Below are positions 1 to 6,971 of a stretch of DNA of 17,715 bases, in pieces. The stretch is from positions 1 to 17,715 of the forward strand of contig CAKPAT010000016.1 in the NCBI GenBank assembly GCA_934133155.1. The letters run 5' to 3'. Under the pieces are notes generated by a model. That model was not told the DNA's origin. It was given only the letters and a program-made list of their open reading frames with translations, and did not search any database. Positions within the stretch are counted from its first letter, which is position 1. Each line of letters begins with the position of its first letter. The position numbers and the translations under genes were made by a program. Source of the DNA: an uncultured Bacilli bacterium. Lineage in GTDB: Bacteria > Bacillota_I > Bacilli_A > RF39 > UBA660.

Positions 1-185
1 CAATTACATCATTTAGTGTTTTAATACCATTTAAGATGACATAGAACTAAAACATGTTAGCTATTGACGTATTTTCATTTAATGTTTTAATACCATTTAA
101 GATGACATAGAACTAAAACAAAGGTCTTTTAAGGTTGTTAAATACCTTTGTTTTAATACCATTTAAGATGACATAGAACTAAAAC
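1..185 (-). CRISPR. Type II-A CRISPR array, three repeats visible, cut by the left edge
   Basis: Three identical 36-base repeats lie at 18-53, 84-119 and 150-185, separated by two 30-base spacers (54-83 and 120-149). Bases 1-17 are part of a third spacer, so the array continues to the left. Read on the minus strand the repeat begins GTTTTAG and ends AAAAC, as in Streptococcus type II-A repeats. That orientation agrees with the direction of the cas genes and puts the leader end at 185. The newest spacer should therefore be 120-149. The 24 central bases of the repeat recur exactly at 6197-6220 as the tracrRNA anti-repeat, which ties the array to this Cas9. Confidence 0.98.
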
Positions 186-263
186 ATCAAACTGGTTTTA
201 ATTCTATAATTACAATAATAGAGATATGTAACTCTTAAATGATAAGTTCTATAACATCTAACA
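186..263 (-). promoter_or_regulatory. CRISPR leader with possible array promoter
   Basis: This 78-base AT-rich stretch lies between the csn2 stop and the leader-proximal repeat, where type II-A leaders sit. A weak promoter can be proposed on the minus strand: GTTACA at 232-227 and TATAGA at 208-203 with an 18-base spacer. It would start RNA about ten bases before the first repeat. The leader is where Cas1-Cas2 with Csn2 and Cas9 would insert new spacers. The leader role follows from position; the promoter boxes are only partial matches. Confidence 0.6.
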
Positions 264-944
264 CTATTGTATCATACATTCATCTAAATTTTGATCAATA
301 ATGATAACTTTTTCATATTCTTTCACATAATCATACTTCACAGATTCAATCATAATCAAATTTATAGAATTGTAAGTTGCATATTTATAAAATTCAATTA
401 ATTCTTCATTAGAAAGATATTGTTTTAAATTCATAAAACACAATACTTTATGAGAATTAAGAATAACTTCCAAATCAATTATTAAAAGTAAATTATCAAA
501 CAAATCTTCCTGTTGATTAATTTTAAATTTAAATGTTTTTATTACACCTTCTATCCCCTCTTCACCAGAAATAGAAACAGGAAGCTCTAATTTAGATAGT
601 TTTCTATCAATAAGTTTATATATTTTCAAATACTCTTTTAAAATATCTTCACTTTCACTTTGATCAATATTTGCTAAAATATATTTTGTTAAATCAGTTA
701 AATATTTTTTTGAGTCAAATCCAAAATCAAAATATTCAGAAAAAAGCCTAATCTTATTACTAAGTTTTATTTCATTATTATTGATATCAAATGCCTCAAT
801 TTCATCAGAAATATCACCATTAAAAACAGAATAAAACAAAGAAGAAAGCCTGTACAAATATTTTCTATTATGAATTTCAAAGGAATAAACATTTGAAACA
901 TCAAAATCAATAATAGACTCAATATAATCAATCTTTATTTTCAT
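264..944 (-). CDS. csn2: Csn2, type II-A adaptation protein (short form)
   Basis: This 226-residue protein fits the short Csn2 family, about 220 residues in Streptococcus. Csn2 forms a tetrameric ring that binds double-stranded DNA ends and is needed for spacer acquisition together with Cas1, Cas2 and Cas9. The identification rests on its length, its place as the last gene of cas9-cas1-cas2-csn2, and the Csn2-like start (MKIKIDYIESIIDFD). The ATG at 944-942 overlaps the cas2 TGA (ATGA), so translation is probably coupled. It is followed directly by the leader and array. No damage is visible. If the upstream cas1 is really inactive, Csn2 may have no adaptation role left. Confidence 0.93.
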   Translation of the reverse strand: MKIKIDYIESIIDFDVSNVYSFEIHNRKYLYRLSSLFYSVFNGDISDEIEAFDINNNEIKLSNKIRLFSEYFDFGFDSKKYLTDLTKYILANIDQSESEDILKEYLKIYKLIDRKLSKLELPVSISGEEGIEGVIKTFKFKINQQEDLFDNLLLIIDLEVILNSHKVLCFMNLKQYLSNEELIEFYKYATYNSINLIMIESVKYDYVKEYEKVIIIDQNLDECMIQ

Positions 945-1261
945 AAAACAATTAACCTATCCTCACTATCAATTATTTTATTATCACTATGCCCAGTAAT
1001 AAACTCTATTTGTGAATACTGTTTTTCAGTAATATTCATAACTTGTATTATGCCTTTTTTAGGTGCCTTTTTCTTAATTCTACTAACTAAAGCAGTTGAT
1101 TGCTGAGAATTAAGAACAATCTTAGAATAAACAGACTCCTGCATCATAATAAACCCCTCGTTAATTAAAAATTTTCTAAAAAGCAAATAATTTCTTTTAT
1201 CCTTTGAATAAACATTTGGCAAATCAAAAAATACAATTGTCCTCATAGCTCTATCCCTCAT
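941..1261 (-). CDS. cas2: Cas2, adaptation complex subunit
   Basis: Cas2 forms the dimer at the centre of the Cas1-Cas2 integrase that inserts spacers. The protein aligns by eye with Streptococcus thermophilus type II-A Cas2: an N-terminal beta strand ending FFDLP (Asp13), then RKFLINEGFIMMQESVYSK and the late segment TEKQYSQIEF, finishing with SEDR. The frame opens with TTG at 1270, but AGGAG at 1277-1273 is only 2 bases from it. ATG at 1261 (MRDRAMRTIV, 106 aa) fits the family N-terminus and is preferred. The gene overlaps the end of cas1 by 11 bases and ends in TGA inside the csn2 start, so it belongs to the tightly packed cas operon. Confidence 0.93.
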   Translation of the reverse strand: MRDRAMRTIVFFDLPNVYSKDKRNYLLFRKFLINEGFIMMQESVYSKIVLNSQQSTALVSRIKKKAPKKGIIQVMNITEKQYSQIEFITGHSDNKIIDSEDRLIVL

Positions 1262-2123
1262 TATATACAAATCTCCTATAATTGTTTAAACACCCAATAG
1301 AATCCAAAGTACTCTTCACATAAAGTTTAATAATATCTTTTAAAGTATACTTTTTTCCTTGATATTTAAATGTATTATTAAATATATTTACAATATCAAG
1401 CTTATAATCCGAATTAAATTTTCTATCACGATTAAAATAAACAAAACTATCAATAATAGTTCTAAAAGGTTCCATTAAATCACAAGCTAAATTAAATTCA
1501 TTAAATTCATTTTTATGATGCAAACCAAGCTGAGTTAAATAACCATTATTGATTATTTCCTTATTAATAGTTGAAAGTAAAACCGCATATCCATAATTTA
1601 AAGCAGAATTAATATCATCATCAGAATTTCTAACAAAATCATTGCCATACAAAGCATTAAAATAAACTTTTGCTGCATGCCCTTCCCTATTCGTCTTATC
1701 ACCGCTAACAACCTCATCGTAATAACTCAAAACAAGCTCATATTTTGGCGATTTAATTTTTTTAAGCAAAAGAGCTTGATTCATAATCTTATTTTTAACA
1801 ATCAATGCCCAAACATTATCCTTATCAATTTGTTCCCATTTAATTTGATTAGTAATCATCTTACTGCTATTATGTTTAGAGTAATAAGAAACAAGCTCTC
1901 CGAAAGGATTATGCTTATCATCACAAAAAATTATATTTATTTTATTATCAGACAGCTCCTTTAACAAGTAAGCAGAAATAGATACAGATATTGAATCCAC
2001 AATTATTGTATCTATTTCTGATAAATGCACATACTTTTCATCGTCTTCTTGTTTAACAACCAAAAACCTGTTCTTATAACTAATTCTAGATTATTTTGTT
2101 ATAACAACTGTTCTAAAACTCAT
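1251..2123 (-). pseudogene. cas1: Cas1 integrase interrupted by an in-frame TAA at codon 11
   Basis: Cas1 is the catalytic subunit of the spacer integrase. The native start is almost certainly ATG at 2123-2121: GAGG lies 6 bases upstream, it overlaps the cas9 stop, and the frame reads MSFRTVVITK, then TAA (2093-2091), then SRISYKNRFLVVK without a shift. This matches the usual N-terminus RTVV...SKLSYKN. Ignoring the stop, the protein would be 290 residues, the normal family length. Metal-site residues are present: Glu147 (NREGHAA), His203 (GLHHKNEF) and Glu218 (DLMEPFR). The open part downstream begins only at TTG 2063 with no good ribosome site, and would lack about 20 residues of the N-terminal beta domain. 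It could be a real nonsense mutation, an assembly error, or a gene rescued by readthrough or re-initiation. Confidence 0.85.
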
Positions 2124-5100
2124 ATCTATCCTCTTTTATACCAGTATAAGATTTAGAAATAATAACGCCTTCTGTAATAACACGTCTTCCCAATTTAGTC
2201 ATATTTTTATTAATTCCAAATTTTAATAAATCATTATTTCCATTTTCTTCAACCTCTTTTTTGTTGCTACTGCAACGATAAAGCTTTAAAAGTTCTTTAA
2301 TAACAGTAGCTTTTTCAGAGATATTTAAATTAGAAAATAATAATTTTGATTTTATTTTATCCAAATTGTTGGTAAAAAGTGGATATAAACTTATATCGGG
2401 ATTAACTAGAAAATCATATATATCATCAGCAAATAAATTCGCCTCATTAACATACAACTTATTTTTATTTAATAAATATTCAAATGCATATTTCCATTTT
2501 ACCATTTGTGCTTTTTTGATTTTTAATTGAATTGCATTGCAAATTTCACAATTTTTATTATTTTCACTAGCACTATAACCTTTAATATAAACATTTTGAC
2601 CCTTAACAATAAACTCAGAATCAAATGGAATTTTCTTCTTAATAAAAGTATAGCTTGCATCTCCTTTAAGACCAATTTGTACCTTAATAAAATTATCTAT
2701 TTTTTCATCACATTTTTTTGCATTCATAATAATTGGAATTCCGATAATTCTTTTCTTTCCATCATTATATCCAACAAGCGAAAGGTTTTTTGGATAATAC
2801 TTACAGTATCCGCCATAAAGTTCAACCGGCATATTAGATTTCAAAGGAACAATTCCTTTTCCTTTGCCATAAATAGTCTCATTATAAAACTGGCCTGTTT
2901 TAAATTCCGTTTTTCTACTAATTAAAATATCATTCCTATAAAGCGTATCTTCAACTTTTTTATTAAATTCATGTGGATCAAATAATACTTCACCAGTCTT
3001 TGGAGAAACATATCCCATAAGCTGGTTCCAAACATCATCGTAGATATTTTCATCAAAACAATTCACTGGATAGCCAAACCTTAAATCAGCCTTTTTATCA
3101 CCATTTATTTCTAAAATTCTTTGACTAAGTAACTCAAAATCTACCTTTCTATCCAAAAATTTAACCTTAAACTCTCCAAGTACAGCCGCCAAATAAGCGT
3201 CATGAGCATGATGATAATCATTAATATCCCTAAACTTAAATAAATTATATTTCTCGCGGTAATTATGAGATACTGTAGCCTTTAAATAAACAACATTTGA
3301 AGCACTATAATAATTTTTTAAAATATTAGCCACATGCTTAGTTATCTGTCTCGTTTCAACTAACTGCCTATTTATAAATTTTTCAATATCATCATTATTA
3401 AACTTCTTACGCGTTAAATTATAAAACTTCTTTGGTGACATCAAATTATTAGACATCAACTTATTCCACCATTTAGTCTGAAAATTACCTCTAAACTTTT
3501 CTGGTAAAACATAACTACCGCCCTTATCTTGATTGCACTTTCTCAAAACAAGAGCCAAATTATCAATAGAATTATCTTTTACCAAACTTCTTGGAATAAT
3601 ATGATCAATTTCATACAAAGACTCATTTTCAATATCCTCGATATTTAAAGGCTCACCAGTATACAAACATTTTCCCTCTTGAATAAAATATAAAAACAAT
3701 CTTTGACTAGTAATTTCACGGCTATCAAGTTCCTTTTTAAGCCTCTTATAATCCTTAATAGTATCCTTACATTTCTCGTAAAGCTTTTTCAAATAATCTT
3801 TTCTAGAATCTTTACGTTCCTTTTTACCATACTCTCTTGCCATCTCTATAACAATATTCTTAGGTTCATAACCAATATAATCAACTAATTCTTCAATAAC
3901 CTTTAAAGACTGATATATACCTTTTTTATTAGCCGGCGAAGTTGCAAGCTTCTCAACAAGAGCATAATCCATTTTTCCACTAGTAGTAACCTTATTATTT
4001 TCGCCAATCATCTTTTGAAAACCATACTTATCATTATTCAAAATCTGCATAAAATTTTCGCTAGTTTCCCACATTAAATCCATAATTGACTTATAAAGCT
4101 CAGTTTCAGGATCCTTATAATATTTTTCAGTTAAAAGTTTTTTAGATAAGCTTCCCCAGCCAGTATATTTTTTCTGCAAAATCTTCTTAATTTGTGCATC
4201 ACTTAAAGCTGGATAACTTTCCCTAATTTTCTTTTCAAGAATATCTTTATCTTCAAAAATAGTAATCCATTCTATAATTTCTTCAGCACATTTCACATCA
4301 TCTAAATCTTCAAAAATTCCATTTTCACCAAAAAAATCAATAAAAGGTTGCATATTATTGGCAAATCTCTTATCGCCAGAATAACCAGTTATCTTAATAT
4401 CACCATTATACTCCTCATAATTTCCAGAAAATCTTAAATAATTTATAAACTTTCTTTCCGTAATTACACCACTAGTTTTCAAAAATAAATCTTCAAAAAT
4501 TTGATGTTGTTCTTCCAAAGAAAGAAGATTACCATCAATTCTTATCTGTTTTAGTTCATTCAAAACCTTATATTTGCAATATAAAATAGAATTATTTGGC
4601 AAAGCATATTCATCAAGTAAATAACTGCAGTGTGACATCATCCTTCTAATAAATTCCTCGGCAGTTTTTCCCTTATCTACCACCTCATCAAAATTATAAG
4701 GAGTAATATTAACACCAAAAACCTTTCTAGAAAGCCAAGCATTCTTGCTTTTATCGCTAGAAACTAAAGGCCCAACATAATATGGAATTCTAAACTCCAA
4801 AAGCTTCACAATTTTATAAACATTATCATTAGTCTTATTTAAAAGAAATGGATAATAAACGCCTTGATTTTCTATAATTTTTATAAGCTCATATTTGTTT
4901 AATTGATAAGGATATTTTCCATTATCAGTCGACGTAATTCGTGGAAGAAAATCACCATTTTCAATTCTAAATTTAACATTTTCCTCATATTCACTGATTA
5001 AATCAGAAGAAACCTGGGAACATTCAAAAATTTTCTCTAAAAGTTTATTAAGCTCCTTTTTAAAAACATCATAATCAATCTTATTTCTAACATATTTCTC

Positions 5101-6159
5101 ATATAAACAAAGTTCTTTACCACTTCTAAAAAGCTTATTATAAAGCGTTCTATCACTTCTAAAAAGTCTTTTAAGATAATTTAAATCATCTTTATGTATA
5201 TTAAACTTTTTAACCATTAAACCAGAAATACAAGCATTATCACTATCTTCAAATAGCTTTTTCAAAAAAGCACAATCATATACCTGTTTAAGTAAATCTA
5301 AAATAACAATATTCTCGCCAAGTAAATCTTCATATTCGCCATATTTATCGTCATAATCCGTACCACTGAAACTTAATTCAATCTTATCACCATCAATCAT
5401 TAATAAATTACAAAGATTAAAATTAGTACCCGTCATAAGCTTTCCAAACTCTGAAGAAAAAGTAGAATTCATCACATCAGAAAGTTCTTCTTTAACTAAA
5501 ACCTTTAAATCATTTTTGGAAGGAGAAAGTAAAGATTTTTCTAGTTTATCAAAATCAATCAAATTTCCATAGTCATCAATAATATCAAGTTCTGGAATAT
5601 TAACCGCTAAAAGATCAAAAAGTTCTTTCAATTTTTCCTTTAAATCAAGCTTTTCAACACTAAAATTAGAACTTTGATATAAAAAATTACCTCTATACTT
5701 TATAATATGATGGATAGCTAAATAAACAAGCCTAATGTCCATTTTTTCATGCGTATTTACCAGTTTATTACGCAAATGATAAATAGTTTTATACTCATTT
5801 TGATATTTTTTAAGTTCATTTTTTTCGGCATTTGAAAGCTTAATCTTCTTATTAGCATTATCTTCTTCACAGTACTTAAACTCCGTAAGCTTCTGATAAA
5901 AATTAAGGTCAACCTTATTCATCTCTTCCTTAAATTCATCCTGCAAAAGTCTAATTCTTTCTCTTCTTCTATCGTATCTTCTTCTAGTACTTCTTGCAAT
6001 TCTACGAGCTTCAGCTGTTTGTGCCTCATCAAATAATCTTACACCCCAAAGAGCCTTACCACCTTTATGCATAACAGTTTGATTATCTGCATAAACAGCA
6101 GCCCAACCAACAGACGTCGTACCAATATCCAAACCAACATTATATTCTTTTTTAACCAT
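2113..6159 (-). CDS. cas9: Cas9, type II-A RNA-guided DNA endonuclease
   Basis: Cas9 cuts DNA matched by a crRNA-tracrRNA guide. All active sites are visible, numbered from the Met at 6159 (1348 aa): RuvC-I Asp11 (GLDIGTTSVGW), an Arg-rich bridge helix at about 49-76, RuvC-II Glu772 (IVIEMARE), HNH His853 (EIDHIIPRS) with Asn876, and RuvC-III His984/Asp987 (HHAHDAY). A PAM-interacting domain follows to the C-terminus (ISKSYTG). ATG 6165 is directly next to GGAGGT (6171-6166), whereas ATG 6159 is 7 bases from GGAGG, so I chose 6159. It heads the cas operon; its last bases contain the cas1 start. The two PAM-reading arginines of S. pyogenes Cas9 are not evident near the C-terminus, so the PAM is probably not NGG. 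Confidence 0.98.
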   Translation of the reverse strand: MVKKEYNVGLDIGTTSVGWAAVYADNQTVMHKGGKALWGVRLFDEAQTAEARRIARSTRRRYDRRRERIRLLQDEFKEEMNKVDLNFYQKLTEFKYCEEDNANKKIKLSNAEKNELKKYQNEYKTIYHLRNKLVNTHEKMDIRLVYLAIHHIIKYRGNFLYQSSNFSVEKLDLKEKLKELFDLLAVNIPELDIIDDYGNLIDFDKLEKSLLSPSKNDLKVLVKEELSDVMNSTFSSEFGKLMTGTNFNLCNLLMIDGDKIELSFSGTDYDDKYGEYEDLLGENIVILDLLKQVYDCAFLKKLFEDSDNACISGLMVKKFNIHKDDLNYLKRLFRSDRTLYNKLFRSGKELCLYEKYVRNKIDYDVFKKELNKLLEKIFECSQVSSDLISEYEENVKFRIENGDFLPRITSTDNGKYPYQLNKYELIKIIENQGVYYPFLLNKTNDNVYKIVKLLEFRIPYYVGPLVSSDKSKNAWLSRKVFGVNITPYNFDEVVDKGKTAEEFIRRMMSHCSYLLDEYALPNNSILYCKYKVLNELKQIRIDGNLLSLEEQHQIFEDLFLKTSGVITERKFINYLRFSGNYEEYNGDIKITGYSGDKRFANNMQPFIDFFGENGIFEDLDDVKCAEEIIEWITIFEDKDILEKKIRESYPALSDAQIKKILQKKYTGWGSLSKKLLTEKYYKDPETELYKSIMDLMWETSENFMQILNNDKYGFQKMIGENNKVTTSGKMDYALVEKLATSPANKKGIYQSLKVIEELVDYIGYEPKNIVIEMAREYGKKERKDSRKDYLKKLYEKCKDTIKDYKRLKKELDSREITSQRLFLYFIQEGKCLYTGEPLNIEDIENESLYEIDHIIPRSLVKDNSIDNLALVLRKCNQDKGGSYVLPEKFRGNFQTKWWNKLMSNNLMSPKKFYNLTRKKFNNDDIEKFINRQLVETRQITKHVANILKNYYSASNVVYLKATVSHNYREKYNLFKFRDINDYHHAHDAYLAAVLGEFKVKFLDRKVDFELLSQRILEINGDKKADLRFGYPVNCFDENIYDDVWNQLMGYVSPKTGEVLFDPHEFNKKVEDTLYRNDILISRKTEFKTGQFYNETIYGKGKGIVPLKSNMPVELYGGYCKYYPKNLSLVGYNDGKKRIIGIPIIMNAKKCDEKIDNFIKVQIGLKGDASYTFIKKKIPFDSEFIVKGQNVYIKGYSASENNKNCEICNAIQLKIKKAQMVKWKYAFEYLLNKNKLYVNEANLFADDIYDFLVNPDISLYPLFTNNLDKIKSKLLFSNLNISEKATVIKELLKLYRCSSNKKEVEENGNNDLLKFGINKNMTKLGRRVITEGVIISKSYTGIKEDRYEF

Positions 6160-6187
6160 TGACATACCTCCAACAATATGATACTAT
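6159..6187 (+). promoter_or_regulatory. tracrRNA promoter, -35 box at the cas9 start
   Basis: TTGACA (6159-6164) is a perfect -35 box. It is followed after 17 bases by TACTAT (6182-6187, 4 of 6 matches to TATAAT). RNA would start near 6194, three bases before the anti-repeat, which is where a short tracrRNA should begin. The -35 box lies over the first codons of cas9 on the other strand, and the spacer covers the cas9 ribosome site. Confidence 0.7.
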
Positions 6188-6193
6188 TTAGTT

Positions 6194-6287
6194 ATCTTAA
6201 TACCATTTAAGATGACATAGAGAGTTAAAATAAGGTTTTACCCTCAACACCTATTTTATATAGGCAGCTACTTAGGTAGCTTTTTTT
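6194..6287 (+). ncRNA. tracrRNA
   Basis: This RNA pairs with the crRNA repeat to load Cas9. Positions 6197-6220 are identical to the repeat read on the plus strand and so complementary to the crRNA. The duplex can be drawn as in S. pyogenes: a 6-bp lower stem (6226-6231 with crRNA 1-6), a bulge of 2 crRNA bases against 4 tracrRNA bases (6222-6225), then the upper stem from 6221 back. Downstream come a nexus hairpin (GG-UUUUA-CC, 6234-6242), a hairpin with arms CCTAT/ATAGG (6250-6264), and a terminator hairpin AGCTAC/GTAGCT (6266-6281) with seven Ts. The start is inferred from the promoter; the end is the T run. Confidence 0.93.
6266..6287 (+). terminator. Rho-independent terminator of tracrRNA
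   Basis: A 6-bp stem AGCTAC/GTAGCT with a TTAG loop is followed by seven Ts (6281-6287). It doubles as the last tracrRNA hairpin. On the minus strand the stem has no T run after it, so cas operon transcripts should pass. Confidence 0.88.
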
Positions 6288-6295
6288 GTCTTTGC

Positions 6296-6323
6296 ATTAT
6301 AATAACTATAAAAATTGTATCAA
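6296..6323 (-). promoter_or_regulatory. Probable cas operon promoter
   Basis: On the minus strand TTGATA (6323-6318, 5 of 6) and TATAAT (6301-6296, 6 of 6) are separated by 16 bases. RNA would start near 6289 and run about 130 bases to the cas9 start, crossing the entire tracrRNA gene on its other strand. It is the best promoter I found upstream of cas9. Bases 6324-6490 to its right contain no gene or structure I recognise. Confidence 0.65.
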
Positions 6324-6496
6324 AGAACAAAACCAATGTCTACAAAAAAGCCTAATATCTTTTAATGAATATCACAGATATAGATAAATCACTTCAATCA
6401 AACATATGCACAATCCTTATATCAAATTTATTGCAAAAAAAGTTAATAAAGTGTTAATTTACCTTTAAAAGCCTTTATTTTAAAGAAAAAATATAT

Positions 6497-6502
6497 TATA
6501 AT
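6497..6502 (+). promoter_or_regulatory. -10 box directly before the start of the small membrane protein
   Basis: A perfect TATAAT ends 6 bases before the ATG at 6509. The normal start distance would place +1 on or next to that ATG. No convincing -35 box is seen; TTTATT at 6474-6479 is a weak candidate at 17 bases. Confidence 0.5.
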
Positions 6503-6508
6503 CATATT

Positions 6509-6943
6509 ATGATAAATAAAGATTTAACTGAAAAAAATGAATTTTTAACAGACGAAGAAAAAAAATACGCAAACATCTGCGCAAATCTCATGTATTTTTA
6601 TCTAAAAAAATCTAATGGTATCATAGATGTCAAAGAGGTTTTAAATAACCTTTCTGGTGACAAAGGGGAGAATAAAAAAAGGCTAGAAAGAATAATCGGA
6701 CATTTAAACAAAGTAATACTATTTGATAAAGTATCACTAACCTACTCTGACTATCTAAAATTAGACAAAATCGTTAAAAATCAAAAGAATTATGAAATGA
6801 AAATAATACCATATATCGTATCATGCATGGCACTAGTCATAGCAATCATCAGCATACTTGCACTTGAAGAAAGTATCAAATGCCTACTTATGGCCATATC
6901 TGCCGTCATATTCTCAGTAATAATTCTAAAAATATTAAAATAA
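6509..6943 (+). CDS. Small membrane protein of unknown function
   Basis: I do not recognise this 144-residue protein. The first 95 or so residues are soluble, charged and probably helical. The rest forms two hydrophobic segments, roughly residues 99-117 and 122-141, separated by a short loop (EESIK), with the C-terminus LKILK. That suggests a cytoplasmic N-terminal domain held by a hairpin of two membrane helices. The ATG has no ribosome site before it and sits about 6 bases after a perfect TATAAT, so the mRNA may be leaderless. It is 24 bases upstream of the ZIP transporter and probably cotranscribed with it. Being next to the CRISPR locus is not evidence of a defence role. Confidence 0.75.
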   Translation: MINKDLTEKNEFLTDEEKKYANICANLMYFYLKKSNGIIDVKEVLNNLSGDKGENKKRLERIIGHLNKVILFDKVSLTYSDYLKLDKIVKNQKNYEMKIIPYIVSCMALVIAIISILALEESIKCLLMAISAVIFSVIILKILK

Positions 6944-6944
6944 A

Positions 6945-6971
6945 GCATATGATTAAATGGTGATCATATGC
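6945..6971 (+). repeat. Inverted repeat covering the zupT start codon
   Basis: Two perfect 9-base arms (6945-6953 GCATATGAT and 6963-6971 ATCATATGC) flank a 9-base centre that contains the ribosome site GGTG. The ATG of the transporter (6968-6970) lies in the right arm. It could be an operator for a metal-responsive repressor or an mRNA hairpin hiding the start codon. Confidence 0.8.

Noticed and set aside
54..149. Self-targeting spacers
   Set aside because: By eye neither complete spacer matches another place in this window; the rest of the genome cannot be checked here.
941..944. Mycoplasma code with TGA as tryptophan
   Set aside because: The cas2 gene ends in TGA at the normal family length, overlapping the csn2 ATG, and tryptophan is encoded by TGG elsewhere.
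1251..2063. Cas1 as an ordinary 270-residue protein starting at TTG 2063
   Set aside because: The TTG has only AGG three bases before it, and the family-typical N-terminus with a good ribosome site lies upstream in the same frame, broken by one TAA. The short form would lack part of the N-terminal beta domain.
2091..2093. TAA recoded as an amino acid in this organism
   Set aside because: TAA ends many genes in the window (for example the 6509-6943 gene, xerD, the kinase and the surface protein) at normal family lengths, so recoding is not supported.
2527..3888. Plus-strand open frames inside cas9
   Set aside because: They are antisense shadows within a full-length conserved gene, with no ribosome site or promoter.
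6509..6943. Anti-CRISPR or accessory cas gene beside the locus
   Set aside because: It points away from the cas operon, pairs with a metal transporter gene, and has two membrane helices and no motif of a defence protein. Position alone is not enough.
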